64,000 nucleotides of DNA from positions 1,059,501 through 1,123,500 of the forward strand of contig OZ038467.1 of assembly GCA_964036295.1 (NCBI GenBank). Reading direction: 5' to 3'. This stretch comes from Plumapathes pennacea. Taxonomy: Eukaryota > Cnidaria > Anthozoa > Antipatharia > Myriopathidae. The translations under genes were made by a program, and so were the position numbers. Position 1 is the stretch's first letter; every line of letters begins with the position of its first letter. The notes under the pieces were generated by a model. That model did no database searches and was not told the DNA's origin. It saw only the letters and a list, made by a program, of their open reading frames with translations. Of this stretch, positions 41,251 to 50,636 are shown piece by piece.

Positions 41251-42090
41251 CGCACGCAATGCGAAGTAATCTTGTTTTTTATGGAGTGGAAGAAAAGGAG
41301 TCAGAAAACCCGTTCGCCGAGGTTTACAAGATTTTGGAGAAGAATTTAGGAATGAAAACCCCCCAAAAAATCGAAATCGAGAGGGCGCATCGGCTTGGAA
41401 GAAAGTAAACAAACAACAGGCCTCTTGAGGCCAAATTCCTGTGATACCAAGATAAGGAATTCATTCGCCGATCAGCGCATCTCCTCAAAGTTTAAACTCA
41501 TCAACAAGTTTCTTCGGCCCTATTTTAGCTCTTTTTATGTTCAAAATTTAAATATAGATCAACATAATACTAGAAGGGCAAAAATATTACACCAAAAATA
41601 TAATAGAACTAACTATGGTAATTTTTCTACACGAAATAAGTTAATATCGATCTGGAACTCGACACCCAGCAATATTCAAGAATCTTCTTCCTTCACAATA
41701 TTTAAAAATAACATGAAATCGCACATTCTAAATATCCAAGTAACATAGAGTTTTATTCTTATGATTATTATTAGCTTATTACTATCTACAAATACAAATA
41801 TTTTTAGCTTCACGTTTGTTATTTCTTACTTGTTCGTGGCGAAGTAGCTTATCTTTATTAGTATGATTATTTCATCAACCAAAAAATATATACATAGAAT
41901 AGAATATTTTTGTTGGTAATTTTGCCAACTGATCACCTATAAAGATAATCTCAAAGCATTAAATAAAGGGGGACTACTCTGTAAAAGCCTGTTAGGATTT
42001 AGTCCTCCTACCATTGTATCGATTAAATATACCAATGTACAGTAATTAATTTGTTATGAGAAAATGGTGAATAAATAAACAAAGCCGTGT
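41251..42090 (+). pseudogene. Deleted LINE retrotransposon: ORF1 piece joined to ORF2 3' end
   Basis: 41260-41408 encodes an ORF1-type segment (SNLVFYGVEEKESENP to IEIERAHRLGRK). Stops follow at once, while recognisable ORF1 continues as NNRPLEAKFL and YQDKEFI. From about 41498, KFKLINKFLRPYFSSFYVQNL to SIWNSTPSNIQESSSF matches the extreme C terminus of non-LTR reverse transcriptases of the jockey/CR1 kind. Almost all of ORF2 is missing between them. The tail reaches AATAAATAAAC near 42068-42080. It lies just past the 3' end of TANGO2 copy A. Confidence 0.75.
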
Positions 42091-42113
42091 CTTGCTGGCT
42101 CGAGTTCCATTAA

Positions 42114-45100
42114 CTACATTAATTTACAGTTTGTTTGTGTCTCGATGTCAAACTCGTGGGTGTTGACCAGCCACTCTGCTTGGTCTGGATGAACTCGTCC
42201 TTCTGCCATCGTCCGTTCTACGAATGTCACGTGACCCTCTGCGTCTACAAGGATAACTGTGTTGGTCCTGTAAAAAAAAAAAAAAAAAAAAAAAAAATTG
42301 TTTACACCAGAGACAAATTGGAGATTGGCTGCTGAACTATCAATTCTCACTGCGGCACTCGCCACCAACTACGAGCCTAAATTTCCTGGACGAAAATATG
42401 TCGAGATTGTCATCTGTGCTCAAAGCACATAGTTGTGTATATATAGTTATGTGTATATTACCTTGTACCACGGTAAAAGCCATTACATATGGCGAATATT
42501 GCTCGACAGCCATCCAATAATTCAGCTGGCCATCCCTGGTCACGTGGACCTATATAGCAACTGTCATCTTCCCCTGGAAAATGCCTGTGTACAAAAATAT
42601 GTTACGAAAATATTGTTAGTACTTAGATATTTAAATGTACAGTGCACCAAAGACATCAAACAAGAAACAGAATGTGTGTAGGAGGGGGATGGGAAGGGGA
42701 AGAAAGAGGAAAGAGAGTACGTATTCTACCTAGAAACCCCTTTCTTACTGACACTTCTAATAAATTAGTTAAATAATTCTGTTGCCAGTTGTTACCATGC
42801 ATACATTCTGTCACCGTCATACCTTGCTCTTTCATTCAGCAGATCATCCATCAGTTTGTCAATCAACTCTTGTTTTGCTTCTGAAGTTTCCATTATTTCT
42901 GTAAACCTTTGTCTTCCATAAACAACTTTAGGCCATGGGAAATCCAACACTCTGTTTGAAAGCACATATGTTCCAGGATTCTGCAGCATTTGTACTGTCT
43001 TATCTTCAACATTGCAGTACCATCCAACTTGGGATTTGTTTTCTAGTGAAACCTTGCCAACCAGCAAGTTAAAACCATTATATTGATCACCTTCAGTTCT
43101 AACACTTTCCAAATAATCAGCGACATTCCCATTCTGCTTGAGATAGTCGATGACTAAACTGCCTCGCCCTTTCTTGTTTGGGTCATTAAATTCAGGTGCT
43201 TGTCTGTAGTTGGTCAGAGCACCAAATGAACCATCTTTAGACATTCCAAGCCATGTGCCTCCAGCTTTCCCCGTTGTAAGATCCATTCCTAAGATACAGT
43301 AACCAAAGTTAACCATTTCACTACCAAGCTCAGAATAGAAGTTTCTCCTAACAAAAATAATGTGAATGAAATTATTCGTTGGTCTATGTCATTCACTGGG
43401 AAACCTCCTTGCAACGCGAGCAACCAGGAAAAAAGTGTCTCCGTATTACTTATGTCTTTGCCTATTCATAATAATGGTAATAGGACTGAGTGGAGTCCGA
43501 TTTGGTCTGTTTTCATACGAGTGATTACGATTTCGTTGAAATGAAAATATACGCTAAACTTAGTTAAACTAATCCAAGTAGCGAACACTTACAAAGTTCC
43601 GGCCAATTGGCCAAAAGGCATAAGATCATTAGTACTAAAGGCAAAGGAGATTAACTAACTTGATTGGCACCAGTAGCAGGTGGATATTGTAATGATAAAT
43701 CTACTTAACGTTTGGCTAAAGTGTAAATAAAGGTAAATAGTATTAAAATTACACTGTGCTTTTAATGTAAATAATCGAGTGAGTAGCTAATAGATACCAA
43801 ATATTACCCAAAATATAACCAATAAAAGTTATAGTAAAATAGTGGAAATCTCTTCCGTAACATTGCGATATTCTACTTATGACTTTCCAAAAGTAGTAAA
43901 ACGGAAGTGAGAAGTCTGAGTATGAAGCACCAATCCGTCATGTCGACCTTAAACAGGCAGGATAGCTATAACTACTGTGGTCAGAATCTTGCGCATTAGG
44001 ACGGCTGCATTCTCCAAACGAACTACTGTGTCAGATTTGCAAGCGGCTCCCGAAATTAAAATAGACGCAAGGCGACAATAGATGCGTGTAATGAGTGCAT
44101 CGAGCTGAGACTCCATTCGTGACAACCCAAGTAAATGTTTTTGCACGAAAGTCTCTAATCAGGTGCAGAATACACTCTTTTGGGAAGCATTATCCCAGAA
44201 AATGTTACATATAACTTGAAATAAAGTATATTATGTTTTAGAATATCACAAAGTTTATTTTTCGCACAATTGATAAAATCGTTCTTAAAAAAAACGTTTA
44301 ATTCGATTAGTTCGTTTGCTAAAAAGATGACAGTTTACTTATCTCGCTTTGCTTAAAATACTTTAGGTTGGTTGTGATCGTCCGGGTTAGAGTAGTCTCC
44401 AGAAAGACTGTTGTTGGTGACTGACGTTTCGACTACCTGAGCGGAAGTCATCTTCAGAGTCAAGTGAAAAGTATTCGTCAGATGGTGGTATATATGTCTC
44501 TGGTTGTAGAAGTGATTGGTCCGTTATGTCGGCCTATGGTTGGTCGAGTCGGCTTGGTTGTGTTTCGTTATTGGTCAGTTGATGTTCTTTTGTCCTGTTG
44601 ATTAGTCTATTGTTCGTTCGGTTGCGTTTGATGTCATCTATCAGTCGTTTGTAAGGTGCCGGTAATTGTTGGCATCTGTTGAGTGGTTTCCGTTCTAAGT
44701 TTGTGTATCAGCTTTCCAGTGTAAGTCGTTGGTAGTAGTTGGTACTGTGGCTGATGCATTCAGCAGAGTCCCAGTTGATGTCGTGTTTAGTCTGTCGGTG
44801 ATGTTCAGAAATGTGATTTCTGATGTCGCCGTTTCTGGTAGCTCGTTTGTGTTCAGTAAGTCTCGTGTTCAGGTTTCTGCCAGTTTCACCGATGTAGGTG
44901 GCTTTGCAGTCAGTACAAGATATTCTGTATACTGTTCCCTGTCTGTTGATGGGTTCGTCTTTGTCCTTTACGTTAGTCAGTAAGTCGCGTAGAGTCGTGA
45001 TGGGTTTGTGGGCTACCCGGATGTTGTAGGGTCGTAGAATACGTGCTATCGTCTCAGAGGTGCCTCTGATATACGGTAGTGTGGCCAAGGTCAATGGAAT

Positions 45101-46890
45101 TGTGTCGTCAGTGGTTTCGTTGTCGGTAGTCTCGTTGGGTGCGGTGTTCTTGTGAGTGTTGCGTTTGACAAAGTTAGGGTCGTAGTTGTTCTTCTGGAAA
45201 ACGCGTTCCAGGTGTCGGGTCTCGTTAAGTAAGTCGTCGGGAGAGTCACAAAGTAGTTGCGCTCGTTTCGTCAGCGTTTTGATCGTGGTAGCCTTGTGTG
45301 AAGTAGGGTTGTAAGAAGTCTGGTCAAGTGGTCTGTCAGTGTGCGTTGGTTTTCTGTAGACTGTTGTTCGTAGCCTGTCGTTGTCGTGGCTCACGAGGCA
45401 ATCTAAGAACGGAAGTTTTCCGTTGTCTTCGATTTCCTTAGTGAACTGTATGTCAGGGTTTTGGTCGTTCAGGTGTTTGTGGAAGGAGTCAATGTCGTCT
45501 TTGTGTACAGCAGTAAACGTATATCGTCAACGTATCGTAGCCAGATAGGCAGCGTTTGTTCGTAGATTGCAAGGGCGCGTTCTTCGATGTGTTGCATTAC
45601 AATTTCTGCTACAATAACAGAGACCGGTGAACCCATTGCTGTTCCGTGTAGTTGTCGGTAGTGTTTTCCGTTATACTGGAAGTACGTGGAAGTCAAGCAT
45701 AGAGTTAGTAACTCCATGACGTCTTTTGTCGGTAAGGGTAGTTTGGTAGTGTGGCGTTCGATAGCAGTTTCAGTACACTGTAGTGCCAACTGAAGTGGAA
45801 TACTGGTGAACAGTGATTTCACATCAAAGGACACGAGTTTGTAGTCGTTCGGTCTCTGTATTGTCTTGATCGCGTCGATGAAGTTCTCAGTAGACTGTAG
45901 TTTGTGTTTAGAATTGTTTGTCAGCGGTTTCAGTATGGTCGTTAAGTACTTCGAGAGTTCGTACGGATATAACGAAACACGTTACATTAACACCAATAAC
46001 CAAGCCGACTCGACCAACCATAGGCCGACATAACGGACCAATCACTTCTATAACCAGAGACATGTATACCGCCATCTGACGAATACTTTTCACTTGACTC
46101 TGAAGATGACTTCCGCTCAGGTAGTAGAAACGTCAGTCACCAACAACAGTCTTTCTGGAGACTACTCTAACCCGGACGATCACAACCAACCTACCGTTCA
46201 CACTCCTGGGTTCAAACCATTTGCCATGTTAAAATACTTTGAATTGCAAATTTGATAAATTTAGAGCTGGGTACATTTCAGACGAGAGGGGGACATTTCA
46301 GCTTGGACAAAGCAGACTGTTACACCGGTATCGTGTGAACGCTTCACTCTGGAGTGAAATGGAAACGGAACAAAATGAAAAGGGCATCGTGTGAACGGGG
46401 CACATTGTGAAGCTGTCACACGTGATTTACTGCCGCGTGCTGGCAACCTTCTGGACTGTGGAGCAAGGTCAAATCTTTTCAGCTCATTGGGCATACCAAC
46501 TCGAGTTTCCGCCCACGACTCTGCCACTAGGCATATAGCTAATGTGCAAGTGCGAAAAAGAGTACATGTAGATTGACAAAACAGTGTGAAGTGAAATGCC
46601 GGAAAAAATGCAGGTGGGGGGGGGGGGGGGGGGGGGGGAAGGGTGGTCACCACTGGTTGTGGGGTAAGGGTGGTGATCGCGGTTGGAGTGATTCGTACAT
46701 AACCAAAGATGATTACGTCGCAAAAAAGCACATCTCAAATTTTCATCTTACCACCAATTAATTTTTCATTCCAATGAAATCCTGCCGTCGCTGTTGGTTT
46801 GTCATAAAACTCATCTCTGTTGAAGGCAGCTATCAATCTATAACCGCCAGGTTTTGGGTTGTCACAGACATGGAGGAAAAGTATGCACAT
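42114..46890 (-). CDS. TANGO2: TANGO2-like protein, copy A
   Basis: TANGO2 (NRDE domain) is a conserved protein linked to Golgi organisation, haem handling and lipid/mitochondrial metabolism. Its exact activity is debated. Four exons: 46752-46890, 42823-43288, 42462-42584, 42114-42267; total 882 nt, 293 aa with no internal stop. The start MCILFLHVCDNP with GGYRLIAAFNRDEFYDKP is the NRDE signature. Then GGTWLGMSKDGSFGALTNYR, KGRGSLVIDYL, YNGFNLLVGK, GTYVLSNRVLDFPWPKV, and GTRTNTVILVDAEGHVTFVERT near the C terminus. Intron 1 is 3.5 kb and holds a Penelope-like element (44365-46228). Exon 2 is almost identical to exon 2 of copy B, whereas exons 1 and 3 are clearly diverged. Both copies look functional by reading frame. 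Confidence 0.92.
44365..44590 (-). repeat. Penelope terminal repeat, left copy
   Basis: Printed strand begins AGGTTGGTTGTGATCGTCCGG. The reverse complement of the segment recurs at 45970-46194 with roughly 5-10% differences by eye. Confidence 0.88.
44418..44462 (-). ncRNA. Hammerhead-ribozyme-like motif in the left Penelope terminal repeat
   Basis: Minus-strand order: TGACT, CTGAAGA (fits the CUGANGA core), helix II GACT...AGTC, then GAAAC, GTC, AGTCA. TGACT pairs with AGTCA (helix I) and GACT with AGTC (helix II). There is one unpaired T between the core and helix II, and helix III is minimal, as is known for the small hammerheads of Penelope terminal repeats. Activity is inferred. Confidence 0.55.
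45970..46194 (+). repeat. Penelope terminal repeat, right inverted copy
   Basis: Reverse complement of the left terminal repeat, ending CGTCCGG-complement words then ACAACCAACCT. About 34 further bp lie between it and the right target duplication. The hammerhead-like motif at 46095-46139 has GTAGTAGAAACG in place of GTAGTCGAAACG, which weakens helix II. Confidence 0.85.
46619..46638. repeat. Poly-G tract
   Basis: Uninterrupted run of about 20 G in TANGO2 copy A intron 1. Confidence 0.85.
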
Positions 46891-47499
46891 CTTGTACTGT
46901 CTGTCACCAACGAGTGTCCAAACAAACAAAGTCTCACGAGCTGGGGACCTCTTAAGCTCCGATCAAAAAGGGTGATGACAGTCGATGGTAGTTCAAACTT
47001 TCACGCCCGTTTGGTTTGAACACGAGCTATCATACTTTGCCCATTCTGAGGTCACATGACCCTTTGTGAGAACCCCCGGGGGGACGAGGGAGGGGCGGTG
47101 GTGGTTTTCTAAATGATCGTAAGGTTAAAATTTCCACCCCCCTGCAAAAAATTGTGAACAAAAGAAAACTCCCTCTGAAATTGAAATTATTTAAAAAATT
47201 TCACCCCCCCCCCCCCATGCATGCATGAGAGCATAGTGTTAAAACAAATGCTGTTTCTTAAAACACGACTTATGTCACAGGTTTTAGAAACTGATCTGTT
47301 GCCCCAGCTACTGTATGTCTATAAGAAAGTTAACTTACATCCATCTCTCGCCTTCTTGGACGATAATGAAGATGACTTCTCGCCCCAAATCGACGTGTCC
47401 CCCCAGTCTAAAATTGTATCTTCCTCCACTTTTGTACCATCATCCTTGGTAAAGATTACAACATTCTTATACCTGCCAACAATTTTTTATCCCAAGGCG

Positions 47500-48660
47500 T
47501 GAGAATTTTACAGAATTGCGCAGGGGTACGAGTCTACGAGCGGCTGAAAGGCGCGAGCTTCTAGGGGGGTCCGGGGGCATGCTCCCCCGGAAAATTTTGA
47601 AATATTGTATATCTCTCCGAAACATTTTATCGGATTGCGGATTGTTGTGTGTATATACGTGCTCTTCTCAGGCAATTAGCGGCAACTTGCGTCACTCCGG
47701 AAACTTGTGTTCAAACGTTACTTATGTTGTATGGGCTTAATTACGTTTTTATACATTGGCTGTGGTCACACTAGAAAGCTAAATCATGATTTCGCACCCT
47801 AAATCTTGATTAAGGTAACCGCAAGATAAATCGTGATTTAGAAGAGGCAGCATTCGTGCTCTCTTGAATGCATCAAAGATGACAGCTAACTTCATAATCC
47901 GATTAGATAAATGAAATAGAACGCGTTCTGAAAGGACAGCATCTGGACTTTGGAGTTGTAAAAACTATGGCCGTTGCAAACGTTATCATCGGTCTCTTTG
48001 CCTTGTTTTTGCTAATAAAATTAATATGGAAAGCCTGATCCAGACGACTGAAAAGAATCGGGATGTTCATGCTCCAGAGACAACGGAGGAGAAGGCTCGT
48101 TGTTGGCTTGCACCGCTATCTTGGAGAGCAACAGAAACGCAGTGCTTTCCGAATCTGCTAGAACGTTAAAGTTAAACGGAGCGGACATCTTAAGTGAGTT
48201 GTGGTGCGTGGTTACGATCAATTCGGGGGCTGACGTGCGCAATTCGATGAAGCGTGCGATTGGTTCATGGAACAAGTTAGATAGATAAATCACCTTTTAA
48301 ATCGTACTTTTGAGATGATTTAGAACGAGAGTTATTTCTTTCAACTAAGCCGCTTTCGATATCATTTTACAATATTAATCAGTGCGGTCTCCCACTGGGC
48401 AGTTTTTACGGTCACACACAGATTTTGGCTAAATCGCGATTAAGCACTGCTAAATCGTGATTTAACTTTCTAGTGTGACCACAGCCATTATCACGTTGCT
48501 ATCAACAAAGATTCAAGATTCCGAAATGTCAATCAGCTATGGTCTGACAATTTGATGTTTACCAGCCGAAATTTTATAAATACAGTTCGATTTAACGGGG
48601 AAATTTTTAGCCAAGAGAAAATAGAAATAGTTCGAGTTAGCCGATAGCAAATGACTGTTG
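47500..48660. repeat. Duplicated intergenic block (filled version), partner of 55420-55960
   Basis: 47560-47757 plus 48487-48640 correspond in order to about 55420-55900. Shared words include 'gttgtgtgtatatacgtgctct', 'gtcactccggaaactt', 'attatcacgttg.tatcaa.aaagatt.aagattccgaaa' and 'cagttcgatttaacgggg'. The partner lacks the 729-bp TIR element inserted here. Confidence 0.75.
47758..48486. mobile_element. 729-bp TIR element with 3-bp ATT target duplication
   Basis: Ends GGCTGTGGTCACACTAGAAAG and its reverse complement CTTTCTAGTGTGACCACAGCC. The arms share a further AAATC.(T/C)GATT block. ATT flanks both sides. The duplicate locus at about 55746-55760 reads 'tacattatcacg', the exact unfilled site. 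No recognisable transposase inside; a 90-codon minus-strand open frame (48021-48293) has no family I know. Three-base duplications fit PIF/Harbinger-type or similar DNA transposons. Confidence 0.85.
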
Positions 48661-49103
48661 TGTGAAAGTCCACAGCTTCTATGTTCGTGTTGCACAATAA
48701 CAACTTAGAGATTATAATTGCGGTGAAGCGGAAAAACTTACAGTTAATGACTGTTTGTGTATTTCTTCTAGTGTGTTTAGAATCTGTGGACTGATATAGC
48801 TTCTGTGTGAAATCAGTGCTTCTTTGATTGTTCTGTGGATGAAGGAATTTTCGTGCGGACGGGAGTGTCCTTTAGAGATTTTTTATTCCTGGCAGCCAAT
48901 ACCTCAACCCTCAGCCGACACTAAACGCGATCCAGTTGTCAATTAGAGAAGTGAATGAATTCGAGGAGAAACTATCAAGACATGGTTGATCTGAAGAAGC
49001 ACATGGACTTTAATAGAGACTTTAAGCACCACGACGTCGAGACACGACGACGACGTGTTCTGACGTCATAAGCTTAAAGAGGCCTGGGACGAGGACCTCG
49101 TTC

Positions 49104-49495
49104 TTGGCGCAAAAAAAAAAGGCCTTAAGCAAGCGGCGCGACTCGCACGACGACGACGAGAAGAATTCCGAAAAGTTTATTGATTTTATTAAGTATCCAG
49201 TTCAAGAAACGTACTTTAGAGAGATCCAAGATTTGCTTCTCTGGTGCTACGTCGGCGATGCATTTGACAGCGAGGAGTTCGTCCATTTGTACGTTCACAC
49301 CAGTCTACGAATCTCGACTTTCCACACGAGTCGTACCCTGCGTTTGATCTTGATCAAGTGGAAGACTCTAAATGCTTTGCTGAGTTTCGTGTCCACAAGC
49401 ACCACATTCCTCTCCTCGCATGTCACTTACAAATACCGGAGACCTTCCAGTGTCAACAACAATCCGTTTGTGATGGAATTGAAGCACTCTGTATG
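49104..49495 (+). pseudogene. PIF/Harbinger-type (HARBI1-like) transposase fragment, broken by the Ty3 element
   Basis: Two frames read as one protein: REIQDLLLWCYVGDAFDSEEFVHLY, then after a one-base slip near 49310, NLDFPHESYPAFDLDQVEDSKCFAEFR, KHHIPLLACHLQIPETFQC and VCDGIEALCM. This is the N-terminal part of HARBI1-like nucleases, just before the expected 'LLKRLAYPCR'-type segment. The reading stops where the LTR begins (49496). I cannot follow a convincing continuation after 54704. Together with the frameshift it is non-functional. Confidence 0.75.
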
Positions 49496-49615
49496 TGTAG
49501 GAGACTGGGTCCGAACTTAGCGCGCACGCGCAATCAGGGTTGAGATTTCGGAGCACATGGAGAAATCGAGATAACAGTGTTGTGTTAGGAATAAAGACCG
49601 TTTACCTTTGTTATA
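49496..49615 (+). repeat. 5' LTR, 120 bp
   Basis: Starts TGTAGGAGACTGGG and ends CTTTGTTATA. 'aataaag' at about 49590 may be the polyadenylation signal. Identical to 54585-54704. Confidence 0.95.
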
Positions 49616-49634
49616 CTGGTGGCAACGGTGGGAT

Positions 49635-50636
49635 ATGCCGGACCAAGAGCAACAAGGAGGTAATAACGCCAACTCCAAATCGGATGGCCTCAAAATCGTA
49701 CTCTCTACGTACGACGGATCAAGTGATCCAAAACCGTGGTTACGACAGTTGGAAAAGGTTCAGCGAGCGAAGAAGTGGACCGACGAACAGTTGATAGCTC
49801 AGGCTCCTCTTCTCCTTACTGGCCGAGCAGATGATTTTTGGGAGACAATCGAAACAGTGGTGAAAGACTGGAAAACCTTCAAGGAGAAATTCACTCACGA
49901 GTTCGGTGAGCGGAAGACCGTAGGCGAACACCTTACGGACCTCACAACCATCACTCGGGACACTGATGAACCACTGGACGTACTGATGGGCAGGATTAAA
50001 AAGAAATATCAGAAAGCTTTCCCAACAGCCGACCTAGACGCTGGAGAACACAAAGTACAGATTACCGAACATTTTATCAGAGCTTTAATGTCAGGGATTA
50101 ACTCGATTGATGCCAGCTTAGGACAGCATTTACAATTGCACAAGTTGGACATCACGGACCCAAAGCTCATACTCAAGGCAGCCTGCGACCTCCAACCACG
50201 GATCACTAAGACAGAGAGAGGAAAAAGCAAGTCTGTTTGCACTGTCACATCAGATGACGTGATGCGAACACGGGATCTGGAGGAGATGGAAGAACGGATT
50301 GTGGACCGTGTTGTGGCAGCACTTCATCAAGCACCACAACTCTATAACACTCCTGCCCAATCCACCCAGGCACCCCATCACCCAGGCTATCCAACAGTGC
50401 ACCCAAATGCAAACTACTCCCGGAACAGGAACCCCTCTACCAGTGGTACCACATCTCGGCCAGAGATCAAAAGCTGTTTTACCTGTGGGTCAACACAACA
50501 TCTGGCCAAAGCATGCCAATACAGAAAAGCCTGTAAAAGGTGTTGGCAGGATGGTCATCTAACTCGAAATTGCCCTGCACCCATGCCTGTTGAGTGTCCT
50601 TTAAACAGGAGAGGGCTGAGAGAGAAGAGACAGTAA
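49635..50636 (+). CDS. gag: Ty3 Gag
   Basis: 333 aa structural polyprotein that forms the cytoplasmic particle. The ATG at 49635 is the first after the LTR; a longer reading would need a TTG inside the LTR. A capsid-type region (PWLRQLEKVQRAKKW, DDFWETIETVVKDW, FGERKTVGEHL) is followed by a linker. Two CCHC zinc knuckles lie near the C terminus: CFTCGSTQHLAKAC and CKRCWQDGHLTRNC, both with CX2CX4HX4C spacing. The last 12 codons overlap pol. The untranslated leader outside the LTR is only about 20 nt. Confidence 0.93.
   Translation: MPDQEQQGGNNANSKSDGLKIVLSTYDGSSDPKPWLRQLEKVQRAKKWTDEQLIAQAPLLLTGRADDFWETIETVVKDWKTFKEKFTHEFGERKTVGEHLTDLTTITRDTDEPLDVLMGRIKKKYQKAFPTADLDAGEHKVQITEHFIRALMSGINSIDASLGQHLQLHKLDITDPKLILKAACDLQPRITKTERGKSKSVCTVTSDDVMRTRDLEEMEERIVDRVVAALHQAPQLYNTPAQSTQAPHHPGYPTVHPNANYSRNRNPSTSGTTSRPEIKSCFTCGSTQHLAKACQYRKACKRCWQDGHLTRNCPAPMPVECPLNRRGLREKRQ

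Larger units (their letters stand above)
44365..46228 (-). mobile_element. Penelope-like retroelement, 5'-truncated RT plus GIY-YIG endonuclease
   Basis: Bounded by a 12-bp direct repeat, TTAAAATACTTT, at 44353-44364 and 46229-46240. RT motifs on the minus strand at about 45469-45954: SFDVKSLFTSIP (motif A), GTAMGSPVSVIVAE (motif B) and LRYVDDI (motif C). Downstream at 44708-45394: TVYRISCTDC, ATYIGETGRNLNTRLTEHK and NHISEHH form the GIY-YIG endonuclease typical of Penelope elements. The frame breaks near 45470, and the N-terminal RT part is missing (coding similarity starts only near 45970), so this copy is dead. Inverted terminal repeats of about 220 bp flank the coding part. It sits in TANGO2 copy A intron 1, in the same orientation as the gene. 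Confidence 0.9.

Noticed and set aside
44729..44983. Plus-strand frame within the Penelope element
   Set aside because: It is the antisense of the GIY-YIG coding region.
48021..48293. 90-codon minus-strand frame as a transposase gene
   Set aside because: Lies in a 729-bp TIR element, too short and without catalytic motifs.
49608..49634. Gag start upstream of 49635
   Set aside because: It begins with TTG inside the LTR. The ATG at 49635 is the first normal start.
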